Assembly (NCBI RefSeq): GCF_014336955.1
Contig: NZ_QRAI01000003.1
Span: 186,001-250,000 of the forward strand
Source of the DNA: Saccharophagus sp. K07
GTDB taxonomy: Bacteria; Pseudomonadota; Gammaproteobacteria; Pseudomonadales; Cellvibrionaceae
Direction: 5' to 3'
Length of the DNA: 64,000 bases
Below the pieces are notes generated by a model. The model worked only from the letters and a program-made list of their open reading frames with translations. It was not told where the DNA came from and searched no databases. Made by a program: the position numbers and the translations under genes. Shown here one piece after another: positions 45,097-53,602 of this stretch (position 1 is its first letter; the number at the start of each line of letters is the position of its first letter).

Positions 45097-47235
45097 TTAA
45101 TTCAGGTTGACTTTGGGACCTTGTACTGACACGCCTGACATGTCGATGGTGACCGAACTTGTACCGACGGATAACTTGATTTCCGCCGGCGTAAGCGTGA
45201 TAACCGACGCACCTACCGCCAGTGTAATTTCGGTTTCACCAACCTGAGTGATTTTCATTGCTCCGAGCGACGCATCAGTAGTAATCCCCACCGTTTGTGA
45301 CATGGCGAAGATTTCCTGCTTGCCGCCAACCTGAACCATTTGATTGGAACCCACCACAGTTTCCTGATCCGCACCAACCGAAATGGTTTGCTTGCTTGCG
45401 ACGGAAACTTCCTGTTTTGCGCCTATAGCAACTGTGTCATTACCGCCAACCGTAAACGTAGTATTGCCGTTGACGGTCGCATCTTTATTTCCCACTACCG
45501 TCACTGTGGCATTACCTTGCACGGTGCTGTCTTCATTGCCGTCAACGGTTGCAGTGCGATTGCCGTTGACGGTAAAGCTGTCGTTACCTTGCGTGGTATG
45601 GGTGGAATTGCCTTGCACCGTAGTGGTGGAATTTCCGTCCACTTTGCCAGTGTGATCATTGAGAACGTGGGTATTCGAATTATTCCCCACTTTCATGTCG
45701 TAATCTTTCTGCGCGTTGACGCGGAAGCCTTCCGAGCCTTTGGTGTCGTCAATCACCATCTCGTTATAACTGCCGCCGTCGCCTTTAACAGAGCGGGATT
45801 TCATACCCATCATGCTCTTGCCTTCCGGTAAAGGATAAGGCGGCATATGAGCACTGTTGTAAAGGCTGCCGATCACCAGAGGTTGATCGGGATCACCGTT
45901 GACGAAAGTTACGATCACTTCCTGACCGACACGCGGAATGGTCACCGAGCCCCATTTATTACCGGCCCAAGGTGTCGACACACGCACCCAACAGGAACTG
46001 GTTTCGTCCTTGGCACCATAACGGTCCCAGTGAAACTGAATTTTGATGCGGCCGTATTTATCGGTGTAAATCTCATCCCCTGCTTTACCGACCACCACAG
46101 CAGTTTGCACACCATCGATGCGCGGTCGCGGCGTGACCATCGCCGGACGGAAAGTGGTACTCGCCGGAATGCAGACAAAATGGTTGGTATATGGCGGCTC
46201 GTCATTTTCGCTTTTCAGGTAGCTCGGGTCATAAGCCGAGTGGCGAATTTCGGTAATGACGTAGGTGTTGCCGTGATCGGCCTCATTTTCATCGGATTTG
46301 AGAGTAAATTTTTTGCCGACTTCCAGCGTATTGACGTTACTGGCGGCGGTTATACGCTCGTAGTTCATTTCCTCTTGCTGCATACGCAGCTTGGTCAACA
46401 CCCTTCCCTGTTCGTTTTCGCGATAGCTGCCAGGAAACTCAAAGCGCGCAAAATTCGCGTTGTTTTTGAGCTTGATGGTAGTCGGGGTTTCCGTCAGTAG
46501 CGATTGGTTGAATTTTTCAAAGTTGAAATCGGTTTGTGCGTAGGCGCCGGAGCAATACTGATAAAGATGCTGCCACTGGCGAATATAGTGTTTTTGCCGA
46601 ACACCCGAGCTGTGTTCAATCAGTCGGGGCGACAAGTCGGTGTAATGGGAGGCGTCGTCGGAAAAATGCATGATGCATTTGTCTTCTTGATGCTCAAAGA
46701 AGTAATAGATTCCTTCATGTTCAAGCAGGCGACTAATGAAGTCCAAATCCGACTCGTTGTATTGCACACAGTATTCGATTTTTGGATGCTGCTCGATCAG
46801 CGCAAACACGTAATCGGAAAAGCCGAGCTCATTAAAGATAAACTCGACGATTTCCTGCACAGTCTGGTTTTGAAACACCCGGCAATCCGTGCGCTTGCCC
46901 AAAAACCAGAACCACGGCACTACTTCGGCTTTATAAGAGTAGAGACCTCTCTTTTCTAAACCGGAATATTGGAAACTTTTAACGAAGCCACTGAAAACGC
47001 GCTTGGACTCTCCCTCGGGCTCAATCGTAATGCCGATTTTGTCGCCCACAATATCCTGCGGTTTTATGGCACCGTTATGCGAGAGTAAATCCAGCTCAAG
47101 ATGAAACAAGCGGGATATGCCTTCCACACCACTGAAACGCCGCAACAACAATGCGTTGGTGCCCAAATTGGATTGGACACGGAGATGACGGGTTTCCTGG
47201 GTAAAAAATTTGGCAGGGGTAAAATCTATAGCCAC
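45097..47235 (-). CDS. vgrG: Type VI secretion spike protein VgrG
   Basis: Trimeric spike at the tip of the type VI tube that carries the PAAR-RHS effector. 712 residues. The gp27-like part has FSGVEGISRLFHLELDLLS and YCVQYNESDLDFISRLLEHE. The gp5/OB-fold part has DKYGRIKIQFHWDR, CWVRVSTPWAGNKWG, and PRVGQEVIVTFVNGDPDQPL. The C-terminal needle has some 8 repeats of the type xxGNxxxTVxGN (residues about 540-620), ending VQGPKVNLN. The start is the GTG at 47235 with GGGGAG 6 bases upstream; the longer open frame begins with a TTG and has no support. First gene of the island; no structural type VI genes are in the window. Confidence 0.92.
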   Translation of the reverse strand: MAIDFTPAKFFTQETRHLRVQSNLGTNALLLRRFSGVEGISRLFHLELDLLSHNGAIKPQDIVGDKIGITIEPEGESKRVFSGFVKSFQYSGLEKRGLYSYKAEVVPWFWFLGKRTDCRVFQNQTVQEIVEFIFNELGFSDYVFALIEQHPKIEYCVQYNESDLDFISRLLEHEGIYYFFEHQEDKCIMHFSDDASHYTDLSPRLIEHSSGVRQKHYIRQWQHLYQYCSGAYAQTDFNFEKFNQSLLTETPTTIKLKNNANFARFEFPGSYRENEQGRVLTKLRMQQEEMNYERITAASNVNTLEVGKKFTLKSDENEADHGNTYVITEIRHSAYDPSYLKSENDEPPYTNHFVCIPASTTFRPAMVTPRPRIDGVQTAVVVGKAGDEIYTDKYGRIKIQFHWDRYGAKDETSSCWVRVSTPWAGNKWGSVTIPRVGQEVIVTFVNGDPDQPLVIGSLYNSAHMPPYPLPEGKSMMGMKSRSVKGDGGSYNEMVIDDTKGSEGFRVNAQKDYDMKVGNNSNTHVLNDHTGKVDGNSTTTVQGNSTHTTQGNDSFTVNGNRTATVDGNEDSTVQGNATVTVVGNKDATVNGNTTFTVGGNDTVAIGAKQEVSVASKQTISVGADQETVVGSNQMVQVGGKQEIFAMSQTVGITTDASLGAMKITQVGETEITLAVGASVITLTPAEIKLSVGTSSVTIDMSGVSVQGPKVNLN

Positions 47236-47499
47236 GATAAGCTCCCCGAAGTAGAGAATAAAGCCGTGAGTGATTCCTGCGATCAAGGGACGCGCGAATC
47301 TGCGGATTATAGAGAGGAAGCGCAGGAGAAGTTGTGAAGTATTACACGGGCGCGTCCGATGAAGTAAGCCGTTGCTTAATCAACACACTTTTTGACGACA
47401 CTCGCTTCACCTGAATAAACCGCGTTTCTTCTGTAGAAAACTACGATATAAGGTGAAAACTTTGATTAAATTCTTTGATCATGCTGTTTTGGAGTCTTG

Positions 47500-48489
47500 A
47501 TGGACGTTTTGACCCACGCTGTTCTCGGAGCCCTGAGTGCATCAGCCCTGCGCGCAAAAAGTCCGCGCTATCGCACGGCCGCAATCGGTGCCATCTCTGC
47601 GCTTTTGCCCGACCTGGATGTATTTATTCGCAGCGCGGAAGATCCTCTATTGGTGCTGGAATACCACCGCCATTTCAGCCATTCACTTTTGTTCGCTCCG
47701 TTGGGCGCCGTTTTGGCCACATTTTTGTTATGGCCGTTATGGCGCAACCACTTCACTCGGTTACGTGCTTACAGCATTTCATTAACGGGTTATATAAGCG
47801 CCTGCTTGCTCGACGCCTGCACCAGCTATGGCACCTATCTACTTTGGCCACTGCCATTTGAGGCGGTGGCACTCAGCATAGTGGCTGTCATCGACCCTGC
47901 ATTTACGCTAGTCCTTGCCATTGCGCTGATATTCTCTTTGGCGAGAAAGCCCGCGGCCGTGTACGGCATATTCGCCGGCATACTCTATCTTGTTGCGTTT
48001 GGTGGTCTACAGCATAAGCGCGCCCACCAAACTGCGAAAAATTGGGCTACCGAACGCCAGATGATGGATGCTCGAATCGAAGTCAAACCGACGCTAGCCA
48101 ACTTGCTGTTGTGGCGCACTCTGGTAGTTCATCAGAATCAGATATACGCGAATGCAGTTTTCCTACCGCCCTTTGGCGAAGCCATGTGGTATGAGGGAGC
48201 TAGCCGCGCCTTGTTCGATCCGAACACTTATCCAAAAGAATCGCGGGCTTATAAGGATTTGCAACGCTTTTATCATTTGACCAATGGCATGCTGATAGCG
48301 GATCCGGACAACCCACAACGCATTGGCGATGGACGTTATGCCATGCTGCCTCATTCCCTTGTCCCGCTTTGGGGAATTGAAATCAACATTTCCAAGCCTG
48401 ACGAGACACCAAAATTTTTTACTCAGCGCGACAACAGCCCGATGGTGCGCAATACTTTCCTGCAAATGCTGTTTGGGCGCCCGCTGTAG
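47500..48489 (+). CDS. YdjM-like membrane-bound metal-dependent hydrolase
   Basis: Family DUF457/YdjM, inner membrane; in E. coli ydjM is SOS-induced, but the reaction is unknown. 329 residues. N-terminus MDVLTHAVLGALSASAL, then LLPDLDVFIR and EYHRHFSHSLLFAPLG, the conserved His/Asp residues expected to bind metal. Four or five membrane segments occupy residues 65-180; the C-terminal half is soluble. ATG at 47500 with GGAG 5 bases before it. Divergent from vgrG. Confidence 0.88.
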   Translation: MDVLTHAVLGALSASALRAKSPRYRTAAIGAISALLPDLDVFIRSAEDPLLVLEYHRHFSHSLLFAPLGAVLATFLLWPLWRNHFTRLRAYSISLTGYISACLLDACTSYGTYLLWPLPFEAVALSIVAVIDPAFTLVLAIALIFSLARKPAAVYGIFAGILYLVAFGGLQHKRAHQTAKNWATERQMMDARIEVKPTLANLLLWRTLVVHQNQIYANAVFLPPFGEAMWYEGASRALFDPNTYPKESRAYKDLQRFYHLTNGMLIADPDNPQRIGDGRYAMLPHSLVPLWGIEINISKPDETPKFFTQRDNSPMVRNTFLQMLFGRPL

Positions 48490-48539
48490 CAACGTCCAAT
48501 GACCCTCTTCGAGACACTTATGTATGACCTGGGCTACGC

Positions 48540-49046
48540 ATGTTCGAACTGAACATAGCGCAAATTTTCGGATTATTGAGTTTTACACTGGGAATTCTGT
48601 GTTTTTACCAGCGCGATGACCGCAAGCTCAAAATCATGATGCTGCTACTGCAGCTCAACAACGTGCTGCACTACGGCTTGCTTGGTGCCTGGACAGCTAG
48701 TCTCAGCTCACTTCTGTCCGTCGCCCGCACGGGATTGGCGATTCGCACCAAGTCGCGCCGGCTGGCTTATCTTTTTATGCTGCTGAGTATTATTTTGGGG
48801 ATCTGGGTGGGGGACCACTGGACGGATATGTTTGCGATCCTCGGCTCCTGCATGGGAACCTACGCCGTTTTTTGTTTAAGTGGCATCCGCATGCGCCTGG
48901 CATTTTTGCTCGGGGCAGTTTTTTGGTTGACCAACAATATTATTGTCGGCTCTCTGGGAGGAACACTGCTGGAATCGACATTAATCATTGTCAATTTAAA
49001 TACCATCTATCGCCTTTACCGCCAGAGACAAAAAACGCCCGCTTAA
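48540..49046 (+). CDS. YgjV-family inner-membrane protein
   Basis: 168 residues, about six short membrane segments (for example IAQIFGLLSFTLGILCF and FAILGSCMGTYAVFCLSG). Conserved family features include LLLQLNNVLHYGLLGAW and WLTNNIIVGSLGGTLLE. Function is unknown. It follows the YdjM-like gene by 50 bases on the same strand, so the two are probably co-transcribed. Confidence 0.82.
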   Translation: MFELNIAQIFGLLSFTLGILCFYQRDDRKLKIMMLLLQLNNVLHYGLLGAWTASLSSLLSVARTGLAIRTKSRRLAYLFMLLSIILGIWVGDHWTDMFAILGSCMGTYAVFCLSGIRMRLAFLLGAVFWLTNNIIVGSLGGTLLESTLIIVNLNTIYRLYRQRQKTPA

Positions 49047-49056
49047 GTGGCGTTTT
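49032..49056 (+). terminator. Terminator overlapping the YgjV stop codon
   Basis: AAAACGCC (49032-49039) and GGCGTTTT (49049-49056). The stop codon lies in the 9-base loop. Confidence 0.6.
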
Positions 49057-49271
49057 CGTGACAACAGTCAAGAAATTACCCATCAATAAAATTGCCAACT
49101 CTGTTGGCAGCACTGTTATTGCAGGTTCCAATACACAATCACCCCATGTAAATCCATGAATACCGGCGAAAAATGCGCATATCCACTGGTTCGGCATTCA
49201 ATGCGCTCGCTATAATGACGCATTTATTCTTATTGCAGCTTCAATAAACCCACTTGGCAGCGGACGGGCTT

Positions 49272-49805
49272 ATGTTTTTACACATCGTGGTATCTATCAA
49301 TAACAGCGAACTGCACCGGTATAACTTTACAGAAACCGAGATTCTGATCGGTCGATCCTCCGAATGTGACGTCCTGTTGGACAACGCCGGCATTTCCCGT
49401 ACCCACGCAAAAATTTTGCGGCAAGGAAACGAGGTAAAGCTGATCGATTTGAACAGCGGCAACGGCACCTTCCTAAATGGCCAGTCGATTCAAGAGGCGA
49501 CCGTGACTAGCGACGACACTATCGGCATCGGCAAATTCGCATTGACGGTTAAATTGAGCGAAGAAGCTCTGCCGGATTCGGAACCACCACCCTCAGCCGA
49601 ACCCCCTCCGGTTACGACCAGCACCGTGTTTTTGCGGCCAGATGAAACCCGCAAAATCCTGCAACAAACACAAACACCAAAAGCCCAGGCGACAACCCAA
49701 CCTACACGGCCAAGTCAAGCGGAATCTGGCAACTCAAATAGTCTCTGGATTTTTGCCGCTGGCGCTGTAGTTGGGCTTCTTTTCGGATGGCTTTTTTGGG
49801 GATAA
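49272..49805 (+). CDS. FHA-domain protein with C-terminal membrane anchor
   Basis: 177 residues. The N-terminal FHA domain (residues about 5-95) has ILIGRSSECDVLLDNAGISR, THAKIL and NSGNGTFLNG. A proline/threonine-rich linker (about 95-150) follows, then a tail membrane segment, LWIFAAGAVVGLLFGWLFWG, ending the protein. A tail-anchored phosphothreonine reader facing the cytoplasm; partners unknown. ATG at 49272 chosen because the frame upstream starts with a TTG in non-conserved sequence. Second FHA protein in the window and not closely similar to the one at 32019. Confidence 0.87.
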   Translation: MFLHIVVSINNSELHRYNFTETEILIGRSSECDVLLDNAGISRTHAKILRQGNEVKLIDLNSGNGTFLNGQSIQEATVTSDDTIGIGKFALTVKLSEEALPDSEPPPSAEPPPVTTSTVFLRPDETRKILQQTQTPKAQATTQPTRPSQAESGNSNSLWIFAAGAVVGLLFGWLFWG

Positions 49806-49828
49806 GAAAGTATTTGAAATAGTGGTAA

Positions 49829-49851
49829 ACCGCGCTGATGTTCAGCGCGGT
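49829..49851. terminator. Hairpin at convergent gene ends
   Basis: Perfect stem ACCGCGCTGA / TCAGCGCGGT with a TGT loop; it covers the stop codon of the REC-GGDEF-EAL gene on the minus strand. The T-tail is weak on both sides. Confidence 0.5.
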
Positions 49852-51560
49852 ACGCTCATGTGTGAAAAGTGCTTCGCGTAATCTTCCCAATTGATTCCGG
49901 GAAATTCCGGTCGACCAAAGTAGTATCCCTGCAATAGGTCGCAACCGACTTCTTTCGCCAATTTCAACTGAACATCTGTTTCCACACCTTCGGCAATAAT
50001 TTCCAGATCCAAGCTGTGGCCCAAGGCGGTAATCGCCTCAATCACTTTGCGATTGCGATCCTTATTCACATCCGCGAGAAAAAAGTTGCGGTCGATTTTT
50101 AAGGTATCCAAAGGAAAACTGGTCAGGTACGCCATGGAACTATAACCTGTTCCAAAATCGTCGACGGCAATGCGCAAGCCCGCATCATGCAAGCCTTGCA
50201 ACACGCGGACGCTTTTATCCGGGAAGCGCATCAAGGTCGATTCAGTAATTTCCAACTCGATTTTTTGCGGATCTACCTGATGGCGCTGCAAGGCGCTGAG
50301 AACACAATTGGAAATCGCCGAGTGATAGCAGTAATTGGCTGGGATATTCAAACACAAATCTGGATTGATCGATTCACTGCGCCATTTTCTTAGCTGGGCA
50401 AATGCCGTATTAAAAAGCCACTCATGAAACGGTTCGGTCAAATTTAACCGATCGATCATTTCCATTAATTCCAGCGCATTCACGGTGTAATCCGAACGCG
50501 GCCAGCGACTTAAGACTTCGAGACGTTTTAATTCAAAAGAATCTGCCGTCACAATCGGCTGATAAACCAGCGAAAGTTCGCCGCGCATTATGGCTCGTGG
50601 CAATTCGGTTTCCAACACATGTTGGCGATTCCACTGGTGACGATGCTGCTCGGAAAAGGCCACAAAATTGGCAATACCTTCCTGCTTTGCTCTGCGCAAC
50701 GCCTGATCTGCCTGCTTAATTAATTCTTCTGCGTTTTTAGCAGTGTCGGGATAAGTGGAAATTCCGATGGACACGCCTACCTGTACCACATGTCCGCTGA
50801 GTTCAAACGGTGCTTCCAGGGCTTTCAATAATTTATCTGCAACTTTCCGCCCGGTGTTTTTGTCGACATTTTCCAGCAAAATCAAAAATTCATCACTGCC
50901 AACTCGCGCAGGGCTATCGGTGTTGCGGCAATGATTGCGAATTCTTTCTGCTACGGCCTGCAATAACTCATCACCGACGGTATGACCATAGGTTTCGTTG
51001 ACCGGTTTAAAATGATCTATATCGAGATGCAGTAACGCACAGCGCTGTTTGTAACGATCACAGCGTTTAAGCGCCTGCTCCAGGCGGTTCATCAATAAAT
51101 TGCGATTCAATAAACCGGTCAAGGAGTCGTAGTGAGCGAGATGTTTTACTTGCTTATAGAGATCGCTCGCCCGCATCGCATTCCAAATCGCACTGTAAAG
51201 TCGCGTCGGCGTAATGTTGTCGCGAATCAAACAATCCTGGGCGCCGTGGTGCAACATATCAACGGCGAGGTCTTCACATTCAGGGTCGGTCACGACTATA
51301 ACGGACAGCACATCCGCCGGATAATCGTGGCGAATTAATTGGAGCAATGCCAAGCCTTCATTGCGTGTAACGCCAGCGCCAATCAGGCAACAAATGGGTT
51401 CCTCTTCACGAATCCGCAATAATGCTTCTGCAATATTGTCGGCTTCGACAATTCGTGGAAATTCGTCGCGATATTTCCCCAATTGTTCTACTAATGCTCT
51501 GCGTTCGTCCGCCACATCATCAATAATAAGGATCGGCTTGGACTGTTTCAGACTTACCAC
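49842..51560 (-). CDS. REC-GGDEF-EAL protein with degenerate receiver and cyclase sites
   Basis: 572 residues. The receiver (1-120) lacks the phospho-acceptor: the expected LLD reads LIGAGVTRNEG, and the conserved Lys is Arg (CLIRDN). The GGDEF domain reads ARVGSDEF, so cyclase activity is doubtful, but the inhibitory c-di-GMP site RNTD five residues before it is kept. The EAL domain keeps the catalytic set: ExLxR as EVLSR, LNIPAN, LEITESTLM, VDDFGTGYSS, KIDRNF, EGVET and LQGYY. Most likely a phosphodiesterase gated by c-di-GMP binding rather than by phosphorylation (inference). The GTG at 51560 has GGAG upstream. Confidence 0.9.
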   Translation of the reverse strand: MVSLKQSKPILIIDDVADERRALVEQLGKYRDEFPRIVEADNIAEALLRIREEEPICCLIGAGVTRNEGLALLQLIRHDYPADVLSVIVVTDPECEDLAVDMLHHGAQDCLIRDNITPTRLYSAIWNAMRASDLYKQVKHLAHYDSLTGLLNRNLLMNRLEQALKRCDRYKQRCALLHLDIDHFKPVNETYGHTVGDELLQAVAERIRNHCRNTDSPARVGSDEFLILLENVDKNTGRKVADKLLKALEAPFELSGHVVQVGVSIGISTYPDTAKNAEELIKQADQALRRAKQEGIANFVAFSEQHRHQWNRQHVLETELPRAIMRGELSLVYQPIVTADSFELKRLEVLSRWPRSDYTVNALELMEMIDRLNLTEPFHEWLFNTAFAQLRKWRSESINPDLCLNIPANYCYHSAISNCVLSALQRHQVDPQKIELEITESTLMRFPDKSVRVLQGLHDAGLRIAVDDFGTGYSSMAYLTSFPLDTLKIDRNFFLADVNKDRNRKVIEAITALGHSLDLEIIAEGVETDVQLKLAKEVGCDLLQGYYFGRPEFPGINWEDYAKHFSHMSVPR

Positions 51561-52230
51561 AACTACTGCTCCAGTGCGTGAAAAAGGCCTAACCCCTTAC
51601 TCATGCAAGGGCTCGCAACCGTATGCTGCGCGGCGCTGACTACTTATAGAGCATAGTTGAGGCTGAATGCCTCGCAACTGGCGGGGTTTTTACGCCGTTT
51701 AACGGAAAAAATGACCATTTATCCCGGCAGAAAATAAGAAAAATTGTCCCTTCGTACCGCTTTACCAACCGCTTATCTCCGCTAATTTTCTGAGTAAAAA
51801 CTGCCAAAAAATAGCCTTCTCCACTTATCCCAAAAAGGGTCCGCCTGTCTGGCAATTTTTGGGCACAGTCTTAGATCTTTTATTTATTTAAAATCGTAAA
51901 TCTCTTGCGAAATTATTATTAAATATAACTTTTACCCAACATGATTGGGTCTTTTTCGCCTTTTTTACCCCTATCAAAAATTAAGATCCGCTAGGTTTTT
52001 TGGTCGAAAAGCTAGACATGGCGCGGCTTGTACGGTGATCAATAACCAATCTAGAGGGTTTTTCATATTTTTATAATTGTGGCGCATAAATCACCATCTG
52101 TTGCCTGTGTCTGACTCTACGTCAATACTTTTTTTAACCAAATAAACGCCAAAAAAGGCGCCGTGAAAGGCTAGCCGAGAACCTCTTGACAGAAGCTTTC
52201 CATGCGTCGAACTGGACGGACAAGATGCCC
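51561..52230. other. Long intergenic region before the pilin operon
   Basis: About 670 AT-rich bases with no supported gene. It contains a plus-strand terminator at 51934-51956 not attached to any known gene, and a possible long stem TGCCAAAAA (near 51803) / TTTTTGGGCA (near 51856). A small RNA is possible but unproven. The pilin promoter must lie in the right half; a TTGACA at 52186 has no good partner. Confidence 0.45.
51934..51956 (+). terminator. Orphan terminator in front of the pilin operon
   Basis: ACCCAA / TTGGGT with a 5-base loop followed by CTTTTT. The only gene upstream is divergent (minus strand), so this would end an unannotated plus-strand transcript. Confidence 0.55.
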
Positions 52231-52692
52231 ATGCAATACCTGAAACTGACAAAACTGAATATGCGTTCGCAGATCGGTTTTACCCTGATAGAGATCCTAA
52301 TTGCGGTCGCTTTAGTGGCCATTCTCGCGGGAATCGCGATTCCGTCTTACAACAACTATATCAACCGCGGAAAAATCAAAACTGCGCAGGCAGATCTGAT
52401 CGCTCTGAACCTGAACTTCGCCAATTATTATCAGCGCAAACTGGCTTATCCCGAGAATACCAAGGATCTGACCACGACTGATAAATTGACAACAGAATTT
52501 AAAGGCTGGCAGCCCGCCTCCAAAGATTTCGATTTCGCAAGCGATAAGGATGTTGCGTCCAAAACCGACTACAAATTGGTGGCCAAAGGGAAAACTGGCA
52601 CCGGCGTCGCAGGTTGCGTTGTGTCAATTACCAAAGACAATGTCAGAAAAATCGAAAGCTGCTCATTAAGCTCAACTGGTGACTGGTTATGA
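52231..52692 (+). CDS. pilE: Type IV pilin-like protein PilE
   Basis: Minor or accessory pilin assembled by the type IV pilus machine. About 153 residues. Prepilin cleavage motif QIG^FTLIEILIAVALVAILA with Glu at +5; the hydrophobic stalk helix is followed by a short globular head with a C-terminal disulfide pair (GCVV...ESCS). Start uncertain: ATG at 52231 gives a 16-residue leader, ATG at 52261 a 6-residue leader (MRSQIG) of more usual size but with a poor ribosome binding site. First gene of a five-gene operon; its stop overlaps the next start (ATGA). Confidence 0.85.
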   Translation: MQYLKLTKLNMRSQIGFTLIEILIAVALVAILAGIAIPSYNNYINRGKIKTAQADLIALNLNFANYYQRKLAYPENTKDLTTTDKLTTEFKGWQPASKDFDFASDKDVASKTDYKLVAKGKTGTGVAGCVVSITKDNVRKIESCSLSSTGDWL

Positions 52693-53156
52693 GCAAGGGT
52701 TTTTCTCTGATCGAAATTATGATCGTGATCGCGGTGATAGCACTGGTTGTGTTAGTCGCTGCGCCTCTCACAGGTAACTGGGTATCAGATGCCAAACGTA
52801 TAGAAGCAGAAGCGCAATTAACACAAGCCGTGGGTCGCGCTAAAGCAGCGGCGCTGCGCAATCATATGGCCGCAACGGGCGAAAGTCCGGTGACGGCAAT
52901 CTGCCTGTCCGACTCCAATTTATTAACTGTCCTCGAAGGTACTGCTGGTGCAGCGCCATCCTGCACCTCTGCTGCAGGAACAAAACTTTGGCAGGCGCAG
53001 TTGCACAAAGGCATCAGCGTAAAAGTGGATTCCAATGATTTTTCCTGCGTGTGCTTCAACAACAAAGGTTTGTTGACCACCAGCGGCAGTTGCAGCGCTT
53101 GTGCCACTACATCCAATTTATCCTTAGATGGCGAAGATCCATTGGCACTGCATTAA
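52689..53156 (+). CDS. fimT: Minor pseudopilin FimT/GspH-like
   Basis: 155 residues. A 4-residue leader, then MSKG^FSLIEIMIVIAVIALV, a perfect prepilin peptidase site with Glu at +5. FimT/GspH-type head; the C-terminal third has an unusual cysteine cluster (FSCVCFNNKG, GSCSACATT), implying two disulfides. Overlaps pilE by 4 bases. In related bacteria FimT of this kind helps bind DNA or prime the pilus (family knowledge). Confidence 0.82.
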   Translation: MSKGFSLIEIMIVIAVIALVVLVAAPLTGNWVSDAKRIEAEAQLTQAVGRAKAAALRNHMAATGESPVTAICLSDSNLLTVLEGTAGAAPSCTSAAGTKLWQAQLHKGISVKVDSNDFSCVCFNNKGLLTTSGSCSACATTSNLSLDGEDPLALH

Positions 53157-53158
53157 TT

Positions 53159-53599
53159 ATGCGCAGAGTTAAAATTATGCATTTATCCAATAGCAAAAAG
53201 ATTTCAATAAATCGGCAGCGTGGCGATTTTTTAATTGAATCACTGATCGGCCTGGTGCTGATGGCCATTATCGGTATGGGTGTGGTTTTCGTGACTTCAA
53301 AAATGTCGGTCGCACAAAAAGATATGCGCTTGCAGGAAATCGCGGTTAATCAGATGCGAGCATTGTTGCTGAACAATGGCACAGGTGGAATCGATATCTG
53401 TGCGACGCCACCTTCCGTAAAGCTGCCTGGTGTCGATGACAGCGCCATTCAAACCAAAGTTTTCGGTTGCGATGCTAGCGGATTAACTACAGCCGTTATC
53501 GGTGGCATAACCATTAGCGATATTCGAAAACCCCTGTATATCTCGGTTACCAGCGATGTATTGGGCGGCGAAGTGATTGTGGGCGGTAGTGGAAGCTGA
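53159..53599 (+). CDS. pilV: Minor pilin PilV-like
   Basis: About 146 residues. Prepilin-type helix RQRG^DFLIESLIGLVLMAII with Glu at +5, but Asp at +1 where Phe or Met is usual; +1 changes are tolerated by the peptidase. Leader about 21 residues from the ATG at 53159, or 15 from the ATG at 53177. The globular head contains two cysteines (IDICATPP and FGCDAS). It follows fimT by 2 bases and precedes the PilW-like gene by 3 bases. Confidence 0.78.
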   Translation: MRRVKIMHLSNSKKISINRQRGDFLIESLIGLVLMAIIGMGVVFVTSKMSVAQKDMRLQEIAVNQMRALLLNNGTGGIDICATPPSVKLPGVDDSAIQTKVFGCDASGLTTAVIGGITISDIRKPLYISVTSDVLGGEVIVGGSGS

Positions 53600-53602
53600 C
53601 GC

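Noticed and set aside
45420-45660. Possible tandem-repeat element or CRISPR in the vgrG region
   Set aside because: Imperfect repeats are the coding sequence of the GN-rich beta-needle of VgrG.
51561-52185. c-di-GMP riboswitch before the pilin operon
   Set aside because: Conserved GEMM segments were looked for and not found.
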